Assembly (NCBI GenBank): GCA_019635485.1
Contig: JAHBZL010000037.1
Location: forward strand, 1-52,821
Direction: 5' to 3'
Length of the DNA: 52,821 nt
From: Piscinibacter sp.
GTDB lineage: Bacteria; Pseudomonadota; Gammaproteobacteria; Burkholderiales; Burkholderiaceae_C
The position numbers and the translations under genes are program-made. Under the pieces are notes generated by a model. The model did no database searches, was not told the DNA's origin, and worked only from the letters and a program-made list of their open reading frames with translations. Of this stretch, positions 39,428 through 52,209 are shown in pieces (position 1 is the first letter of the stretch; the number at the start of each line of letters is the position of its first letter).

Positions 39428-41755
39428 ATGGTGAAGCCGCCCAGCCGCCAGGCCGGCGAGAGCCGGCTGGTCCTGTCGCCCGGCGTGCGGGAAGCGCCGG
39501 TGCTGGACCGCATGTGCTCGCATTTCGTGCTGGCGCTGACCATGCGCAACGTGGCACGGTTCAACCCGCGGCGCGACTGGAACAGCCTGCTCTCGCTGAC
39601 CGGCAAGCACCTGGTGTGGCCGGGCACGGTGCTCGGCCGGCTGCGTGGGTTCCTGGTCAACCGCTGCCGCGGCAACGAGCACTGGCGCGGCCACGAGGCG
39701 CTCGACGACGCCGCGTTCATGCAGCGGCACGGCCAATGGCGTGGGCCGTACGAGGAAGGCACGCTCTTCTTCTACATCGACGAGTACGTCAAGGACGCGC
39801 CCAAGGACCTGCTCGCCGTGCTCGGCGCCACCGCCGACTGGCTGGAGAGCAGCCTGAAGAAGGAGTCGACGCGGGTCGAAAAGAACATCGACGCGCTGGC
39901 CGGCCTGCTGCAGTTGAACCCGGCCGAGCGTGCGTTGCTGCTGTACGGAACCCTCGCACGTTATCAGCGTGACCTGCGCGGCCTGCTGGTCGAGTTCAAG
40001 GTCAGCAACGCGCAGGAGGCCTATGCGGCGATCGCGAAGGTGGCGGGTGTCGACGAGGGCGAGGTCGCCGAGGCCTTGCGGGCCGGCTCGCGGCTCGAGC
40101 GCATCGGCATGGTCGAGAACCTGATCTCCGAGCACAACATCACCGACCTGGCGGACCTGATGAAGGTCAGCGAACAGCTGCCGCCGGTGCTGATGCGCGA
40201 GTACCAGGGCCCGTCGGACCTGATGGCGGTCTTCACCCGGCCGGCCGCGCCGAGCGAGCTCGGCGAGTCGGACTTCCACTACATCGCCGACGACCTGCGC
40301 ATGATGAGCGCGCTGCTGCGCAACGCCGTGGCGTGCAAGGAACCGGGCGTCAACATCCTGCTCTACGGCCCGCCCGGTACCGGCAAGACCGAGCTCGCGA
40401 AGGTGGCGGCGCGCGCCGGCGGGCTCGAGCTGTACGAGGTGGAGTATGCGGACCGCGACGGCAACTCGCTGTCCGGCCGCGACCGCTACCGCTCGCTGCA
40501 GATCAGCCAGGTGTTCCTGAAGGGCAGCGCGCAGGTCGCGCTGCTGTTCGACGAGGTCGAGGACGTGTTCCCGCCGATCTCCACCGACACCGCGCAGCTG
40601 ATGGCGCGGCTGGACATCAGCGAGGGGCTGCCGTCGGGCAGCGTGTCGGGCAAGGCCTGGGTCAACCAGATCCTCGAGAGCAACCCGGTGCCGGTGATCT
40701 GGGTCACCAACCGCATCGAGCAGATCGACCTGGCGTTCCGGCGCCGCTTCCAGTACCACCTGGAACTGAAGAGCCCGCCGCCGGGCGCGCGCGAGGCACT
40801 GGTGCGGCGCGCGCTGGCCGGGGTGCCGGTGGGCGAGGGCTTCGCGGCGCGGCTGGCCGAGCGCAAGGGGCTGACGCCGGCGCAGGTGCGCACCGCGGTC
40901 AAGTTCGCGCGCCTGGCCGGCGAGGCGGGCGGCGCCGGTGCCGAGGCGCTGATCGAGCGCCAGCTGGTCAACGCCGACAAGGCGCTCGGCAACGTGCGCG
41001 ACGAACGCGGCGCGCGCCGCGTCGTGACGCAGTACGACCTCGGGCTGGTCAACACCGAATCGCGCTTTCCCGTGCCGCGCATCGTCGAGGCGCTGCGCCG
41101 CAAGGGCTGCGGCACGCTGTGCTTCCACGGCCCGCCGGGCACCGGCAAGACGGCGCTGGCCGAGCACATCGCCGCCGAGCTGCAGCGCCCGCTGATGATC
41201 CGCCAGGCGAGCGACATCGTCAGCAAGTACGTCGGCGAGACCGAGCAGAACATGGCGCGCATGTTCGAGGAGGCCGAGGCCGAGCAGGCCGTGCTGCTGC
41301 TCGACGAGGCCGACAGCTTCCTGCGCAGCCGCCGCATGGCCGAGCGCCACTACGAGGTGAGCGAGGTCAACGAGATGCTGCAGGGCATGGAGCGCTTCGG
41401 CGGCGTGTTCGTCTGCACCACCAACCTGTTCCAGGACCTGGACGAAGCGGCGCTGCGCCGCTTCACCTTCAAGATCCAGTTCAAGCCGCTCGAGCCGGCG
41501 CAGCGCGAGCGCATGTTCGTCGCCGAGGCGCTGGACGGCGACGCGCAACGCCTGACCGCCGAGCAGCGCGAGCGGCTGCGCGAGCTGGACCTGCTGGCGC
41601 CGGGCGACTTCGCCGCCGTGCGGCGCCAGGTCGACGTGCTGGGCGAGCGTTTCGAGCCGGACGAGTTCCTGTCGCAGCTCGAGGCGGAGCACCGCGTCAA
41701 GCCCGAGGTGCGCCAGCGGCGCGGCATCGGCTTCAGCCAGCGGCCGTCTGCGTGA
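39428..41755 (+). CDS. AAA+ ATPase with two AAA modules (CDC48/ClpX-like), unknown substrate
   Basis: A 775-residue protein. An N-terminal region (1-270; WNSLLSLTGKHLVWPGTVLGR, EEGTLFFYIDEYVKDAPKD, helices near 145-200) has no obvious name. AAA module 1 has Walker A GPPGTGKT at 314-321 and Walker B LLFDEVEDVF near 376-385. AAA module 2 has Walker A GPPGTGKT at 568-575, SKYVGETEQNMARMF near 600-614, Walker B LLLDEADSFL near 623-632, and TTNLFQDLDEAALRRF as sensor and arginine finger. It is a hexameric unfoldase- or remodeller-type protein; its second module resembles the eCIS ATPase at 16311 in SKYVGETE. It is not in the injection operon, and a SD (AGGAGG) precedes ATG 39428. Confidence 0.85.
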   Translation: MVKPPSRQAGESRLVLSPGVREAPVLDRMCSHFVLALTMRNVARFNPRRDWNSLLSLTGKHLVWPGTVLGRLRGFLVNRCRGNEHWRGHEALDDAAFMQRHGQWRGPYEEGTLFFYIDEYVKDAPKDLLAVLGATADWLESSLKKESTRVEKNIDALAGLLQLNPAERALLLYGTLARYQRDLRGLLVEFKVSNAQEAYAAIAKVAGVDEGEVAEALRAGSRLERIGMVENLISEHNITDLADLMKVSEQLPPVLMREYQGPSDLMAVFTRPAAPSELGESDFHYIADDLRMMSALLRNAVACKEPGVNILLYGPPGTGKTELAKVAARAGGLELYEVEYADRDGNSLSGRDRYRSLQISQVFLKGSAQVALLFDEVEDVFPPISTDTAQLMARLDISEGLPSGSVSGKAWVNQILESNPVPVIWVTNRIEQIDLAFRRRFQYHLELKSPPPGAREALVRRALAGVPVGEGFAARLAERKGLTPAQVRTAVKFARLAGEAGGAGAEALIERQLVNADKALGNVRDERGARRVVTQYDLGLVNTESRFPVPRIVEALRRKGCGTLCFHGPPGTGKTALAEHIAAELQRPLMIRQASDIVSKYVGETEQNMARMFEEAEAEQAVLLLDEADSFLRSRRMAERHYEVSEVNEMLQGMERFGGVFVCTTNLFQDLDEAALRRFTFKIQFKPLEPAQRERMFVAEALDGDAQRLTAEQRERLRELDLLAPGDFAAVRRQVDVLGERFEPDEFLSQLEAEHRVKPEVRQRRGIGFSQRPSA

Positions 41756-41765
41756 CGCAGCGCAC

Positions 41766-41785
41766 GCCCCCCCGATCCGGGGGGC
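41766..41785. terminator. GC-rich hairpin between the AAA+ gene and the GGDEF-EAL gene
   Basis: GCCCCCC (41766-41772) and GGGGGGC (41779-41785) form a 7-bp stem with a 6-nt loop, starting 10 bp after the ATPase stop. Position fits a terminator for the ATPase transcript, but no T-run follows. Confidence 0.4.
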
Positions 41786-41840
41786 TCAAGCGCGCCGCCG
41801 GACCGGCCGATACGCCGGCGCACCCTGCTGCGCGCGCACC

Positions 41841-43946
41841 TTGGACAAAGACCTTTCCCTGGCTTGGCACTTCCGGCCCGTGCTCGACACGGCGGCCGCC
41901 CTGCTCGCCATCTTCGCCGTCTTCGTGGCCCTCGACCTGGCCCGCCGCGTCGGCCGCACGCGGGGCCGTGCCAGCGCGCTGTGGCTGGCCGGCGCCGCGC
42001 TGGCGCTCGGCTCCGGCGTGTCGGCCGTGCACTTCGTCACGCTGGCGGGCGATCCGCTGCCGTTTCCGCTCGGCTATGGCGGCTGGCTGACGGCGCTGGC
42101 CGGCGGGCTCGGCATCGTCGCGTCGGCGCTCGCATTGCGCCTGGCCTACGACCCGCGCGCCGGACGAGGCCAGGCACTGGCGGCCGGGCTGCTGTGGTCG
42201 CTGGCCTGCATCGCCGCCTTCGGGCTGTACCTGACGGACCTGCGCATTGCGCCGGCGCCGGCCTGGCGCGCGCCCTGGCTGGCGGCCGGGGTCGCCGGCC
42301 TCGCCGCCGCAGTGTGCGCGGCGGTGTGGATCACCCGGCTGGCGCGCTTTTCGTCGATCGTGCGCCGTGGCCTGGCCGCCGCGCTGGCCGGCCTGGCGCT
42401 GCTCGGCGCGCAGCATGCCGTCACGCTGGCGCTGCACGTGCCGCTGGGCGGCGTCTCGCTGAACCATGGCTCCGCCAGCGCCGAGACGCTCGCGGTGCTC
42501 GCCGCGTTCGGCGGGGCCGCGCTGCTGGTGGTGCTGCAGCTGCTGTCACTCATGGAGGCGCGCATGCGCGCCGAGCTGCAGGCGGCGATCGCCCGCGTCG
42601 AGGAAGCAGCCCGCACCGACACGCTGACGCGCCTGCCGAACCGGATCGCCGCCGACCACCGGCTCGACGCGGCACAGCGCGCCGGGCGCGAGAAGCAGAC
42701 GATGGCCGTGCTGTTCCTCGGGCTGGACAACTTCAAGCCGGTCAACGACTCGTTCGGCCGCCAGGTCGGCGACATGCTGCTGCAGCAGCAGGCCGAGCGG
42801 TTGCGCGACGCGGTCGGCGCGCGCGGCGAGGTCGCCCGCGTCGGTGGGGACGAGTTCGTCATCCTGCTCTGGCCCGACGTGGACCGCGACCGCGCCGCCG
42901 CGCTCGCCCAGCAGCTGCTCGAGGTGGTGGCCGAGCCGTGCGAGATCGAGGGCCGGCCGGTGCCGACCAGCTGCTCGATCGGCATCGTGCTGTGCACGCG
43001 CAACGACACGACCAGCAACGCGATGATGCACGCCGAGGCGGCGGCGCGCTACGCCAAGCGCGCCGGCGGCGCGACCTTCGCGTTCTTCGAACCGTCGATG
43101 CTCGGCGATGCGCGCGACCAGGTCGAGCTGCTGCGCGACCTGCGCGAGGCCGCCGCGCGCCGCCAGTTTGAGCTCGTCTACCAGCCCAAGGTGCACGCGC
43201 CGAGCGGCGAGATCACCGGTGCCGAGGCGCTGCTGCGCTGGCACCACCCGCGCCGCGGCGTCGTCAGCCCGGCGGTGTTCGTGCCGATCGCCGAACGCCA
43301 CGGCCTGATCGGCGTGATCGGCCAGTGGGTCATCGACGAGGCCTGCCGGCAGGCGCGCGAATGGCGCGACCAGGGCCTGCGCATGCGCGTCGCGATCAAC
43401 CTGTCGGTGCACCAGCTGCGCCAGCCGGACCTGGCCGAGCGCATCGCCGCAGCGCTGGACAAGCACCAGATCAACCCGCAGCTGCTGACCTGCGAGATCA
43501 CCGAGTCCGTCGCGATGGAGGACGCGGAAGGCACGATGCGCATCTTCGAGAAGCTGGCTGCCGTCGGCGTGAACATCTCGATCGACGACTTCGGCACCGG
43601 CTACTCGAGCCTAGCCTACCTGCGCAAGCTGCCGGCCGGCGAACTGAAGATCGACCGCAGCTTCGTGCTCGACCTCGAGTCCAGCGCCGACGCGCGGGCG
43701 GTGGTCGACGCGGTGGTCAAGCTGGCCCAGGCGCTGGGGCTGAAGGTCGTGGCCGAGGGTGTCGAGACCGACGCGCAGGGCCAGATCCTGCGCTCGCTCG
43801 GCTGCGACCAGCTGCAGGGTTTCCTGTTCGCCAAGCCGATGTCGGCCAAGGCGCTGGCGCTGTGGGCGATGAACGACGTGGGGCCGCGCGCGATGGACTT
43901 CCGCGCCTCGCTGTTCCAGGAGACCCGACCCCAGTCGGTGCATTGA
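41841..43946 (+). CDS. MHYT-GGDEF-EAL cyclic-di-GMP protein (likely phosphodiesterase)
   Basis: A 701-residue protein. Residues 1-235 have seven membrane-like helices with degenerate MHYT motifs (SAVHFVTL near 61-68, [10 protein letters not shown] near 191-200). The GGDEF domain (about 255-415) keeps RVGGDEF but has FLGLDNFK, with Gly294 replacing the first metal-binding Asp, so cyclase activity is doubtful. The EAL domain (about 430-685) has [46 protein letters not shown] and QGFLFAKP, all catalytic blocks present. It likely hydrolyses c-di-GMP under control of a membrane sensor. The start is TTG 41841 without a clear SD; no other start leaves the first helix intact. Confidence 0.88.
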   Translation: MDKDLSLAWHFRPVLDTAAALLAIFAVFVALDLARRVGRTRGRASALWLAGAALALGSGVSAVHFVTLAGDPLPFPLGYGGWLTALAGGLGIVASALALRLAYDPRAGRGQALAAGLLWSLACIAAFGLYLTDLRIAPAPAWRAPWLAAGVAGLAAAVCAAVWITRLARFSSIVRRGLAAALAGLALLGAQHAVTLALHVPLGGVSLNHGSASAETLAVLAAFGGAALLVVLQLLSLMEARMRAELQAAIARVEEAARTDTLTRLPNRIAADHRLDAAQRAGREKQTMAVLFLGLDNFKPVNDSFGRQVGDMLLQQQAERLRDAVGARGEVARVGGDEFVILLWPDVDRDRAAALAQQLLEVVAEPCEIEGRPVPTSCSIGIVLCTRNDTTSNAMMHAEAAARYAKRAGGATFAFFEPSMLGDARDQVELLRDLREAAARRQFELVYQPKVHAPSGEITGAEALLRWHHPRRGVVSPAVFVPIAERHGLIGVIGQWVIDEACRQAREWRDQGLRMRVAINLSVHQLRQPDLAERIAAALDKHQINPQLLTCEITESVAMEDAEGTMRIFEKLAAVGVNISIDDFGTGYSSLAYLRKLPAGELKIDRSFVLDLESSADARAVVDAVVKLAQALGLKVVAEGVETDAQGQILRSLGCDQLQGFLFAKPMSAKALALWAMNDVGPRAMDFRASLFQETRPQSVH

Positions 43947-43974
43947 CAAGGGGCGCCTCCGTAGAATCGGGGGC

Positions 43975-45021
43975 ATGGACACGCCGAGCTACACCCGCGC
44001 CGCCGCGCTGCCGCAGATCCTCGCGCAGCGCATCGTCATCCTCGACGGCGCCATGGGCACGATGATCCAGCGCCACGGCCTCGGCGAGGCCGACTACCGC
44101 GGCGAACGCTTCCGCGACCACCCGAAGGACCTGAAGGGCAACAACGAGCTGCTGCAGTTCACGCGCCCCGACGTGATCACCGCGATCCACGAACAGTACC
44201 TCGCGGCGGGCGCCGACATCGTCGAGACCAACACCTTCGGCGCGACGAGCATCGCGCAGGACGACTACGGCCTGGGTGCGCTGGCGCGCGAGATGAACGT
44301 CGCCGCGGCCCGGCTGGCGCGCGCGGCGTGCGACCGCTACGACCTGCCGGAGAAGCCGCGCTTCGTCGCCGGCGCGCTCGGCCCGACGCCGCGCACCGCG
44401 AGCATCAGCCCGGATGTCAACGATCCGGCGGCCCGCAACGTCACCTTCGACGAACTGCGTGCCGCCTACCGCGAGCAGGCCAGTGGGCTGCTGGAAGGCG
44501 GCTGCGACCTGTTCCTGGTCGAGACCATCTTCGACACGCTGAACGCCAAGGCGGCCATCTTCGCGCTCGACGAACTGATGGAGGAAACCGGCGAGCGGCT
44601 GCCGGTGATCGTATCCGGCACGGTGACCGACGCGTCCGGGCGCATCCTGTCGGGCCAGACGGTCGGCGCGTTCTGGCACAGCGTGCGCCACGCCCGCCCG
44701 CTGGCAGTCGGGCTGAACTGCGCGCTGGGCGCGGCGCTGATGCGACCCTACCTGGAGGAACTGTCGCGCCTCGCGGGCGACACCTTCATCAGCTGCTATC
44801 CGAACGCCGGCCTGCCCAACCCGATGAGCGAGACCGGCTTCGACGAGACGCCGGAGATCACCGGCGGGCTGCTGGAGGAGTTCGCGAAGTCGGGCTTCCT
44901 GAACATCGCCGGCGGCTGCTGCGGCACGACGCCGGAGCACATCGCGCAGATCGCGCAGCGGGTCGGGCGCTACCGTCCGCGCTGCTGCACGAACGGGGCC
45001 GGCGCGCTGCTCGCGGCCTGA
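43975..45021 (+). CDS. Methionine synthase, homocysteine-binding part (split MetH)
   Basis: A 348-residue protein equal to the N-terminal Hcy module of Met[16 protein letters not shown] near 22-36, [17 protein letters not shown] near 83-99 and the zinc ligands Cys249 (GLNCALG), Cys315 and Cys316 (GGCCGTTP) are all present. It binds homocysteine via zinc and receives the methyl group from the cobalamin domain, encoded by the gene starting at 45823. Such two-gene MetH is known in Burkholderiales. The stop is back-to-back with the OmpA-like gene's stop, as TGATCA. A cobalamin riboswitch is not evident in the short upstream region. Confidence 0.93.
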   Translation: MDTPSYTRAAALPQILAQRIVILDGAMGTMIQRHGLGEADYRGERFRDHPKDLKGNNELLQFTRPDVITAIHEQYLAAGADIVETNTFGATSIAQDDYGLGALAREMNVAAARLARAACDRYDLPEKPRFVAGALGPTPRTASISPDVNDPAARNVTFDELRAAYREQASGLLEGGCDLFLVETIFDTLNAKAAIFALDELMEETGERLPVIVSGTVTDASGRILSGQTVGAFWHSVRHARPLAVGLNCALGAALMRPYLEELSRLAGDTFISCYPNAGLPNPMSETGFDETPEITGGLLEEFAKSGFLNIAGGCCGTTPEHIAQIAQRVGRYRPRCCTNGAGALLAA

Positions 45022-45597
45022 TCAGCGGTTCAGCGCCACCGTCCGTTCGCCGATCAGGATCTCCAGGCGGTTCGGCGCGGTGTTGCGGCCGCGCGGCACC
45101 TGGCCCGAGACGGCCATGCGGCGCGCCGGCACGCCGCGCATCACCATCCAGTCGCGCGCGCTGGCGGCGCGGTCCAGCGCGAGCGCTGCACCGCCGCCCT
45201 TGGCGTCGGGCGCGCCGACGATCTGCACCTCCGCACGCGGGACGCTGCGCAGCGCCTGCGCCACCTCGTCGAGCCAGGCCGCCGCCGCCGGCGAGACCGC
45301 CGCGCGGCCGGCCGGGAACACCTCGTCGCCCGGCAGGCTGAGCCACAGCCGCTGGTCGGTGGTCTGCACCACGTCGACATCGCGCCCGCGCAGCGAACTG
45401 CGCAGGCGCGAGGCGGCACTGTCCATCTGCGGCGACCAGGTCCATGCGCCGGCGGACGGCGTCGGCGCGACCTGCTGGGCCGGCGTCACCGGCGCGGGAA
45501 CGGTGGGCGGGGCCACCACGGGCATGGCGCAGCCGCCCAGCGCCAGCAGGGTGGCTGCCAGCGCGGCGGGGGCGGTGAAGCGTGATTCGTGACGCAT
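45022..45597 (-). CDS. OmpA-like lipoprotein
   Basis: A 191-residue protein starting at ATG 45597 (an upstream in-frame extension to 45762 lacks a signal). The signal peptide has lipobox LALGGC (Cys near residue 22), so it is a lipoprotein. After a Pro-rich linker the C-terminal OmpA-like domain is degenerate: the peptidoglycan-binding NxxxxIxGHTD is [12 protein letters not shown], but [19 protein letters not shown] and PNRLEILI keep the fold's helix and last strand. It is convergent with the first metH gene, sitting between the two metH parts on the opposite strand. Peptidoglycan binding is therefore uncertain. Confidence 0.78.
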   Translation of the reverse strand: MRHESRFTAPAALAATLLALGGCAMPVVAPPTVPAPVTPAQQVAPTPSAGAWTWSPQMDSAASRLRSSLRGRDVDVVQTTDQRLWLSLPGDEVFPAGRAAVSPAAAAWLDEVAQALRSVPRAEVQIVGAPDAKGGGAALALDRAASARDWMVMRGVPARRMAVSGQVPRGRNTAPNRLEILIGERTVALNR

Positions 45598-45822
45598 GCC
45601 ACGATTGCAGCGGAACACGGCGGCAGGGGCAAGGGGAGGTGCCCCGACAACCGTAACCGTACAATTCCGGCCTGCCCGAGGAGCGATGCGACAGCGGGCC
45701 CGCGCGGCGGGCCGGCTGCCAGGCTCGGGCGGGGCGGTGCCGCTGCGGGCCGCCGGATCCAACGGCGCTCACCCGACCTTCCCGGTCGCGGTGACTCCGC
45801 GGCCCTCGACCCCGACGCCGCG

Positions 45823-48555
<2,733 letters not shown>

Positions 48556-48774
48556 CGGCAGCCCCCGCGCGCCGGCGACGGTTGCATCTGTTCACAGAGG
48601 AAGCAACCGCACGCAACAGCGCCGTGCCGCGTCACGCACATCGCGGCTGAACTGCGGCGGGGACACCACAAACTTCCGTAGCGCGTCACAAATCGGCGCT
48701 CGCCGTGTGGCGCCGCCTTGGCATGCCCTTCGCTCGGCTCGGCGGTCACACAACGTTCGCGCAAGGGAGAGGAC

Positions 48775-50547
48775 ATGACAAGAACGCGTTCGACGGCGCG
48801 CGGCATGGCCGTGCGCCGTGCCTGGGTGGCGGCGGCAGCCGCGCTGCTGCTGACGACCGGCTGCGGCGGCAGCAAGGAAGACGAGGTCACCGAGGTCACC
48901 ACCCCGCCGACCAGCAGCGAGGCGGCGCGCTTCCTGACCCAGGCCACCTTCGGGCCGACCGACACCGAGGTGCAGCGCGTGATGTCGATGGGCTACAGCG
49001 CCTGGATCGACGCCCAGTTCAACCGGCCGGCCACCTCGCACCGCACGTTCTGGGAAACGCAGGACGCGGCCGTCAAGGCCGCCAACGCCAACAACTCGAT
49101 CGGCTCGGATGGCGTCTACAACTCGTTCTGGCGCCAGGCGCTGACCGGCGAGGACCAGCTGCGCCAGCGTGTCGCCTACGCGCTGTCGCAGATCTTCGTG
49201 ATCTCGCTGCAGGACGGCACCGTGGGGGAGAACCCGCGTGCCGTCGCCGCCTACCTCGACATGCTGGGCGAGAAGGGGTTCGGCAACTACCGTGACCTGC
49301 TGGAGGCGGTGTCGCGCCACCCGATGATGGGTGTCTACCTGACGCACCTGCGCAACCGCAAGGCCGACGCCCGCACCGGCCGCGTGCCGGACGAGAACTA
49401 CGCGCGCGAGGTGATGCAGCTGTTCTCCATCGGCCTGGCGCGGCTGAACATGGACGGCACGCCGCAGCTCTCCAACGGCGCGCCGATCGACACCTACGGG
49501 CAGTCCGACATCGCCGGCCTGGCCAAGGTCTTCACCGGCTTCAGCTGGGCCTGCCCGGACTGGCCCGACAACGGCTGCTTCAACAACGGCTCGCTGAACA
49601 ACGTGTCCGATCCGGACCGGACCTTCAAGCCGATGCTCGGCTACCCGCAGTACCACAGCACCGAGGAGAAGAGCTTCCTCGGCACGACCATCCCGGCGCA
49701 GGCCCAGGCCAACCCGGATGCGAGCCTCGCCACCGCGCTGGACGCGCTGGCGAACCATCCGAACGTCGGGCCGTTCATCGGCAAGCAGCTGATCCAGCGC
49801 CTGGTCACGAGCAACCCGAGCCCGGCCTACGTCTCGGCGGTGGCGCAGACATTCGCGAACAACGGCAACGGCGTGCGCGGCGACATGAAGGCCGTCATCA
49901 AGAAGGTGCTGACGCATCCGGAGGCACGCCAGGTCAGCTCGACCAGCGGCAAGCTGCGCGAGCCGGTGCTGCGCCTGTCGGCCGTGCTGCGCGCGTTCGG
50001 CTACGCGTCGGATTCGGGCAACTACCGCGTGGGCAACACCGACAACGCCGGCAGCTCGCTCGGCCAGACGCCGATGCGCTCGCCCTCGGTCTTCAACTTC
50101 TATCGCCCCGGCTACGTGCCGCCCGGCACGCAGGCCGCGGCCGCCGGCCTCGTTGCGCCGGAGATGGCGCTGGCGCAGGAGACCACCGCCGCTGGCTACG
50201 TCAACTACATGCGCGACAACATCGCCTCCGGCGTCGGCGCCAGCGGCACCGTGGTGATCAACGGCGCCAACGTGACGCGGCGCGACCTGCAGCCCAACTT
50301 CGCTGCCGAGATCGCGCTGGCGACCCAGCCGGTCGACCTCGTCGAGCGACTGAACACCAAGCTGATGTACGGCAGCATGCCCGAGGCGCTGAAGACCGAG
50401 ATCGCCACCGCCGTCGGCACCATCACGATCCCCGCGCTGAACAGCGGCGGGACCAACCAGTCGCAGATCGACACCGCCAAGCGCAACCGGGTCAACGCCG
50501 CCGTCTTCCTGACGGTGGTGTCGCCCGAGTTCCAGGTGCAGAAGTGA
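48775..50547 (+). CDS. DUF1800 family exported lipoprotein
   Basis: A 590-residue protein. Signal peptide with a twin-Arg (MAVRRAWVAAAAALLLTTGC) and lipobox-like LTTGC, so probably a lipoprotein. The DUF1800 domain follows: EAARFLTQATFGPTDTEVQRVMSMGYSAWIDAQF (near 48-80), PDENYAREVMQLFSIGLARLN near 202-222 and PSVFNFYRPGY near 442-452. DUF1800 proteins are nearly always paired with DUF1501 proteins and their function is not established. ATG 48775 follows GGGAGAGG; an in-frame ATG at 48718 is less likely. The next gene starts 11 bp later. The 219-bp upstream region has no convincing promoter that I can name. Confidence 0.87.
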   Translation: MTRTRSTARGMAVRRAWVAAAAALLLTTGCGGSKEDEVTEVTTPPTSSEAARFLTQATFGPTDTEVQRVMSMGYSAWIDAQFNRPATSHRTFWETQDAAVKAANANNSIGSDGVYNSFWRQALTGEDQLRQRVAYALSQIFVISLQDGTVGENPRAVAAYLDMLGEKGFGNYRDLLEAVSRHPMMGVYLTHLRNRKADARTGRVPDENYAREVMQLFSIGLARLNMDGTPQLSNGAPIDTYGQSDIAGLAKVFTGFSWACPDWPDNGCFNNGSLNNVSDPDRTFKPMLGYPQYHSTEEKSFLGTTIPAQAQANPDASLATALDALANHPNVGPFIGKQLIQRLVTSNPSPAYVSAVAQTFANNGNGVRGDMKAVIKKVLTHPEARQVSSTSGKLREPVLRLSAVLRAFGYASDSGNYRVGNTDNAGSSLGQTPMRSPSVFNFYRPGYVPPGTQAAAAGLVAPEMALAQETTAAGYVNYMRDNIASGVGASGTVVINGANVTRRDLQPNFAAEIALATQPVDLVERLNTKLMYGSMPEALKTEIATAVGTITIPALNSGGTNQSQIDTAKRNRVNAAVFLTVVSPEFQVQK

Positions 50548-50558
50548 ACGGACACGCC

Positions 50559-52106
50559 ATGACCAGAATCGACGCATCCCGCCGCCTGTTCCTGCGCCAC
50601 GCCGGCGCGCTCTCCGCGCTCGGCGCGGCTGGCGCTCCGCTGGCGCTGAACCTGTCGGCGATCGGCTCGGCCGCGGCGCAGACCGCGACCGACTACAAGG
50701 CGGTCGTCTGCATCTTCCTGTTCGGCGGCAACGACTCGATCAACATGGTGCTGCCGACCGACAGCACCTCGTTCGCCAACTACGCGACGCTGCGCAACCA
50801 GGCGCCGGACTCGATCGCGCTGCTGGCACCGGGCACCGCCATCAACGCCGGCGCGGCCACCGGGTCGCCGGCGCGGCTCGGCGGCGTGCTCGCGATCAAC
50901 CCGGCCAATGCGCAAGGGCGTACCTTCGCGCTGCACCCGGCCATGGGCGCGTTGCAGTCGATGTTCGACACCGACAAGCGGCTGGCCATCCTGCCCAACG
51001 TCGGCCCGCTGGTCATGCCGACGACGAAGGCGCAGTACAGCCAGTCGTCGCACCCGAAGCCGGCCAGCCTGTTCTCGCACAACGACCAGCAGAACACCTG
51101 GCAGTCGTTCCAGCCCGAGGGCGCGACGATGGGCTGGGGCGGCCGCATGGGCGACCTGCTGGCGGCGATGAACGGCCGCGCGGTGTTCACCTCGATCACC
51201 GCCGGCGGCAACGCCGTCTGGCTGTCCGGCCAGGACGTGCGCCAGTACCAGGTGACGAGCAACGGCGCGATCCGCTTGGGCACCAACGCCTCCGGGCAGG
51301 TGTACGGCTCGGTCGCGGTGGGCGACGCGATGGCGCGCATCGTGCAGACCACGCGCGGCGGCCACGTGCTCGAGACGGACCTGTCCGCCGTGGCGGCCCG
51401 CTCGATGCAGGCCGAATCGCTGCTGCGCAACGCGCTGAAGCCCGCCAGCGACGCGCTGTTCGGCACGCCGGCGACCAACTACAGCGCCAACAACGACCCG
51501 AAGCTGCGCTACACCGACCCGAACAACGCCGCGACGACGACCGCCAACCCGCTGGCGCAGCAGCTGCAGATCGTCGCGCGCATGATCGAGGCGAGCAGCA
51601 ACGCCGACATCGGCGCGCGCCGGCAGGTGTTCTTCGTCAGCATGGGCGGCTTCGACACGCACGACGTGCAGAACATCAACCATGCGCAGCTGATGGCGCG
51701 CCTGGCGCACGCGATGCGCTACTTCGACACCACGCTGGCGGCCATCGGCGCGCAGGACAAGGTCACGACCTTCACCGCGAGCGATTTCGGCCGCACCTTC
51801 ACGAGCAACGGCGACGGCACCGACCACGGCTGGGGCGCGCACCACTTCGTGATGGGCGGCGCGGTGCGCGGCGGCGACCTGTACGGCACCTTCCCGGTCT
51901 ACGGCACGAAGAACGCGAACAACAACAACTTCGACAGCAGCCCGGACCAGCTCGGCAACGGCAGCCTGTTGCCGACCACCTCGGTCGACCAGCTCGGCGC
52001 GACGATCGGCAAGTGGTTCGGCCTGACCGACTCGCAGTTGCTGGACGTGTTCCCGAACCTGCGCAACTTCAGCAACCGGGATCTCGGTTTCATGCGGGCG
52101 GGCTGA
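50559..52106 (+). CDS. DUF1501 family Tat-exported protein
   Basis: A 515-residue protein with a twin-arginine signal (SRRLFLRHAGALSAL, residues 7-21; cleavage after GSAAA). DUF1501 features: VVCIFLFGGNDSINMVLPTD near 46-65, FVSMGGFDTHDVQN near 358-371, FTASDFGRTFTSNGDGTDHGWGAHHFV near 406-432. These belong to the alkaline-phosphatase/sulfatase-like fold, with Asp, His and Asp residues placed to bind metal. It pairs with the upstream DUF1800 gene. A GTG at 50544 overlaps the previous stop and is an alternative start; ATG 50559 gives the cleaner Tat signal. Confidence 0.88.
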   Translation: MTRIDASRRLFLRHAGALSALGAAGAPLALNLSAIGSAAAQTATDYKAVVCIFLFGGNDSINMVLPTDSTSFANYATLRNQAPDSIALLAPGTAINAGAATGSPARLGGVLAINPANAQGRTFALHPAMGALQSMFDTDKRLAILPNVGPLVMPTTKAQYSQSSHPKPASLFSHNDQQNTWQSFQPEGATMGWGGRMGDLLAAMNGRAVFTSITAGGNAVWLSGQDVRQYQVTSNGAIRLGTNASGQVYGSVAVGDAMARIVQTTRGGHVLETDLSAVAARSMQAESLLRNALKPASDALFGTPATNYSANNDPKLRYTDPNNAATTTANPLAQQLQIVARMIEASSNADIGARRQVFFVSMGGFDTHDVQNINHAQLMARLAHAMRYFDTTLAAIGAQDKVTTFTASDFGRTFTSNGDGTDHGWGAHHFVMGGAVRGGDLYGTFPVYGTKNANNNNFDSSPDQLGNGSLLPTTSVDQLGATIGKWFGLTDSQLLDVFPNLRNFSNRDLGFMRAG

Positions 52107-52209
52107 CAGTCCGTTACGACTGATGCGACCGCCGGCCGGGCCGGTGTGCGCCGCGGCGGTCCAATCGGCGTTGATCACAGGACGGGGGCCAACGCCCCGA
52201 GGAGAACCC

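Noticed and set aside
43943-43967. TTGACA and TAGAAT before the first metH gene as a sigma-70 promoter
   Set aside because: The spacer is only 13 nt, well below the usual 16-18, so I did not list it as a promoter even though the transcript would start right at the ATG.
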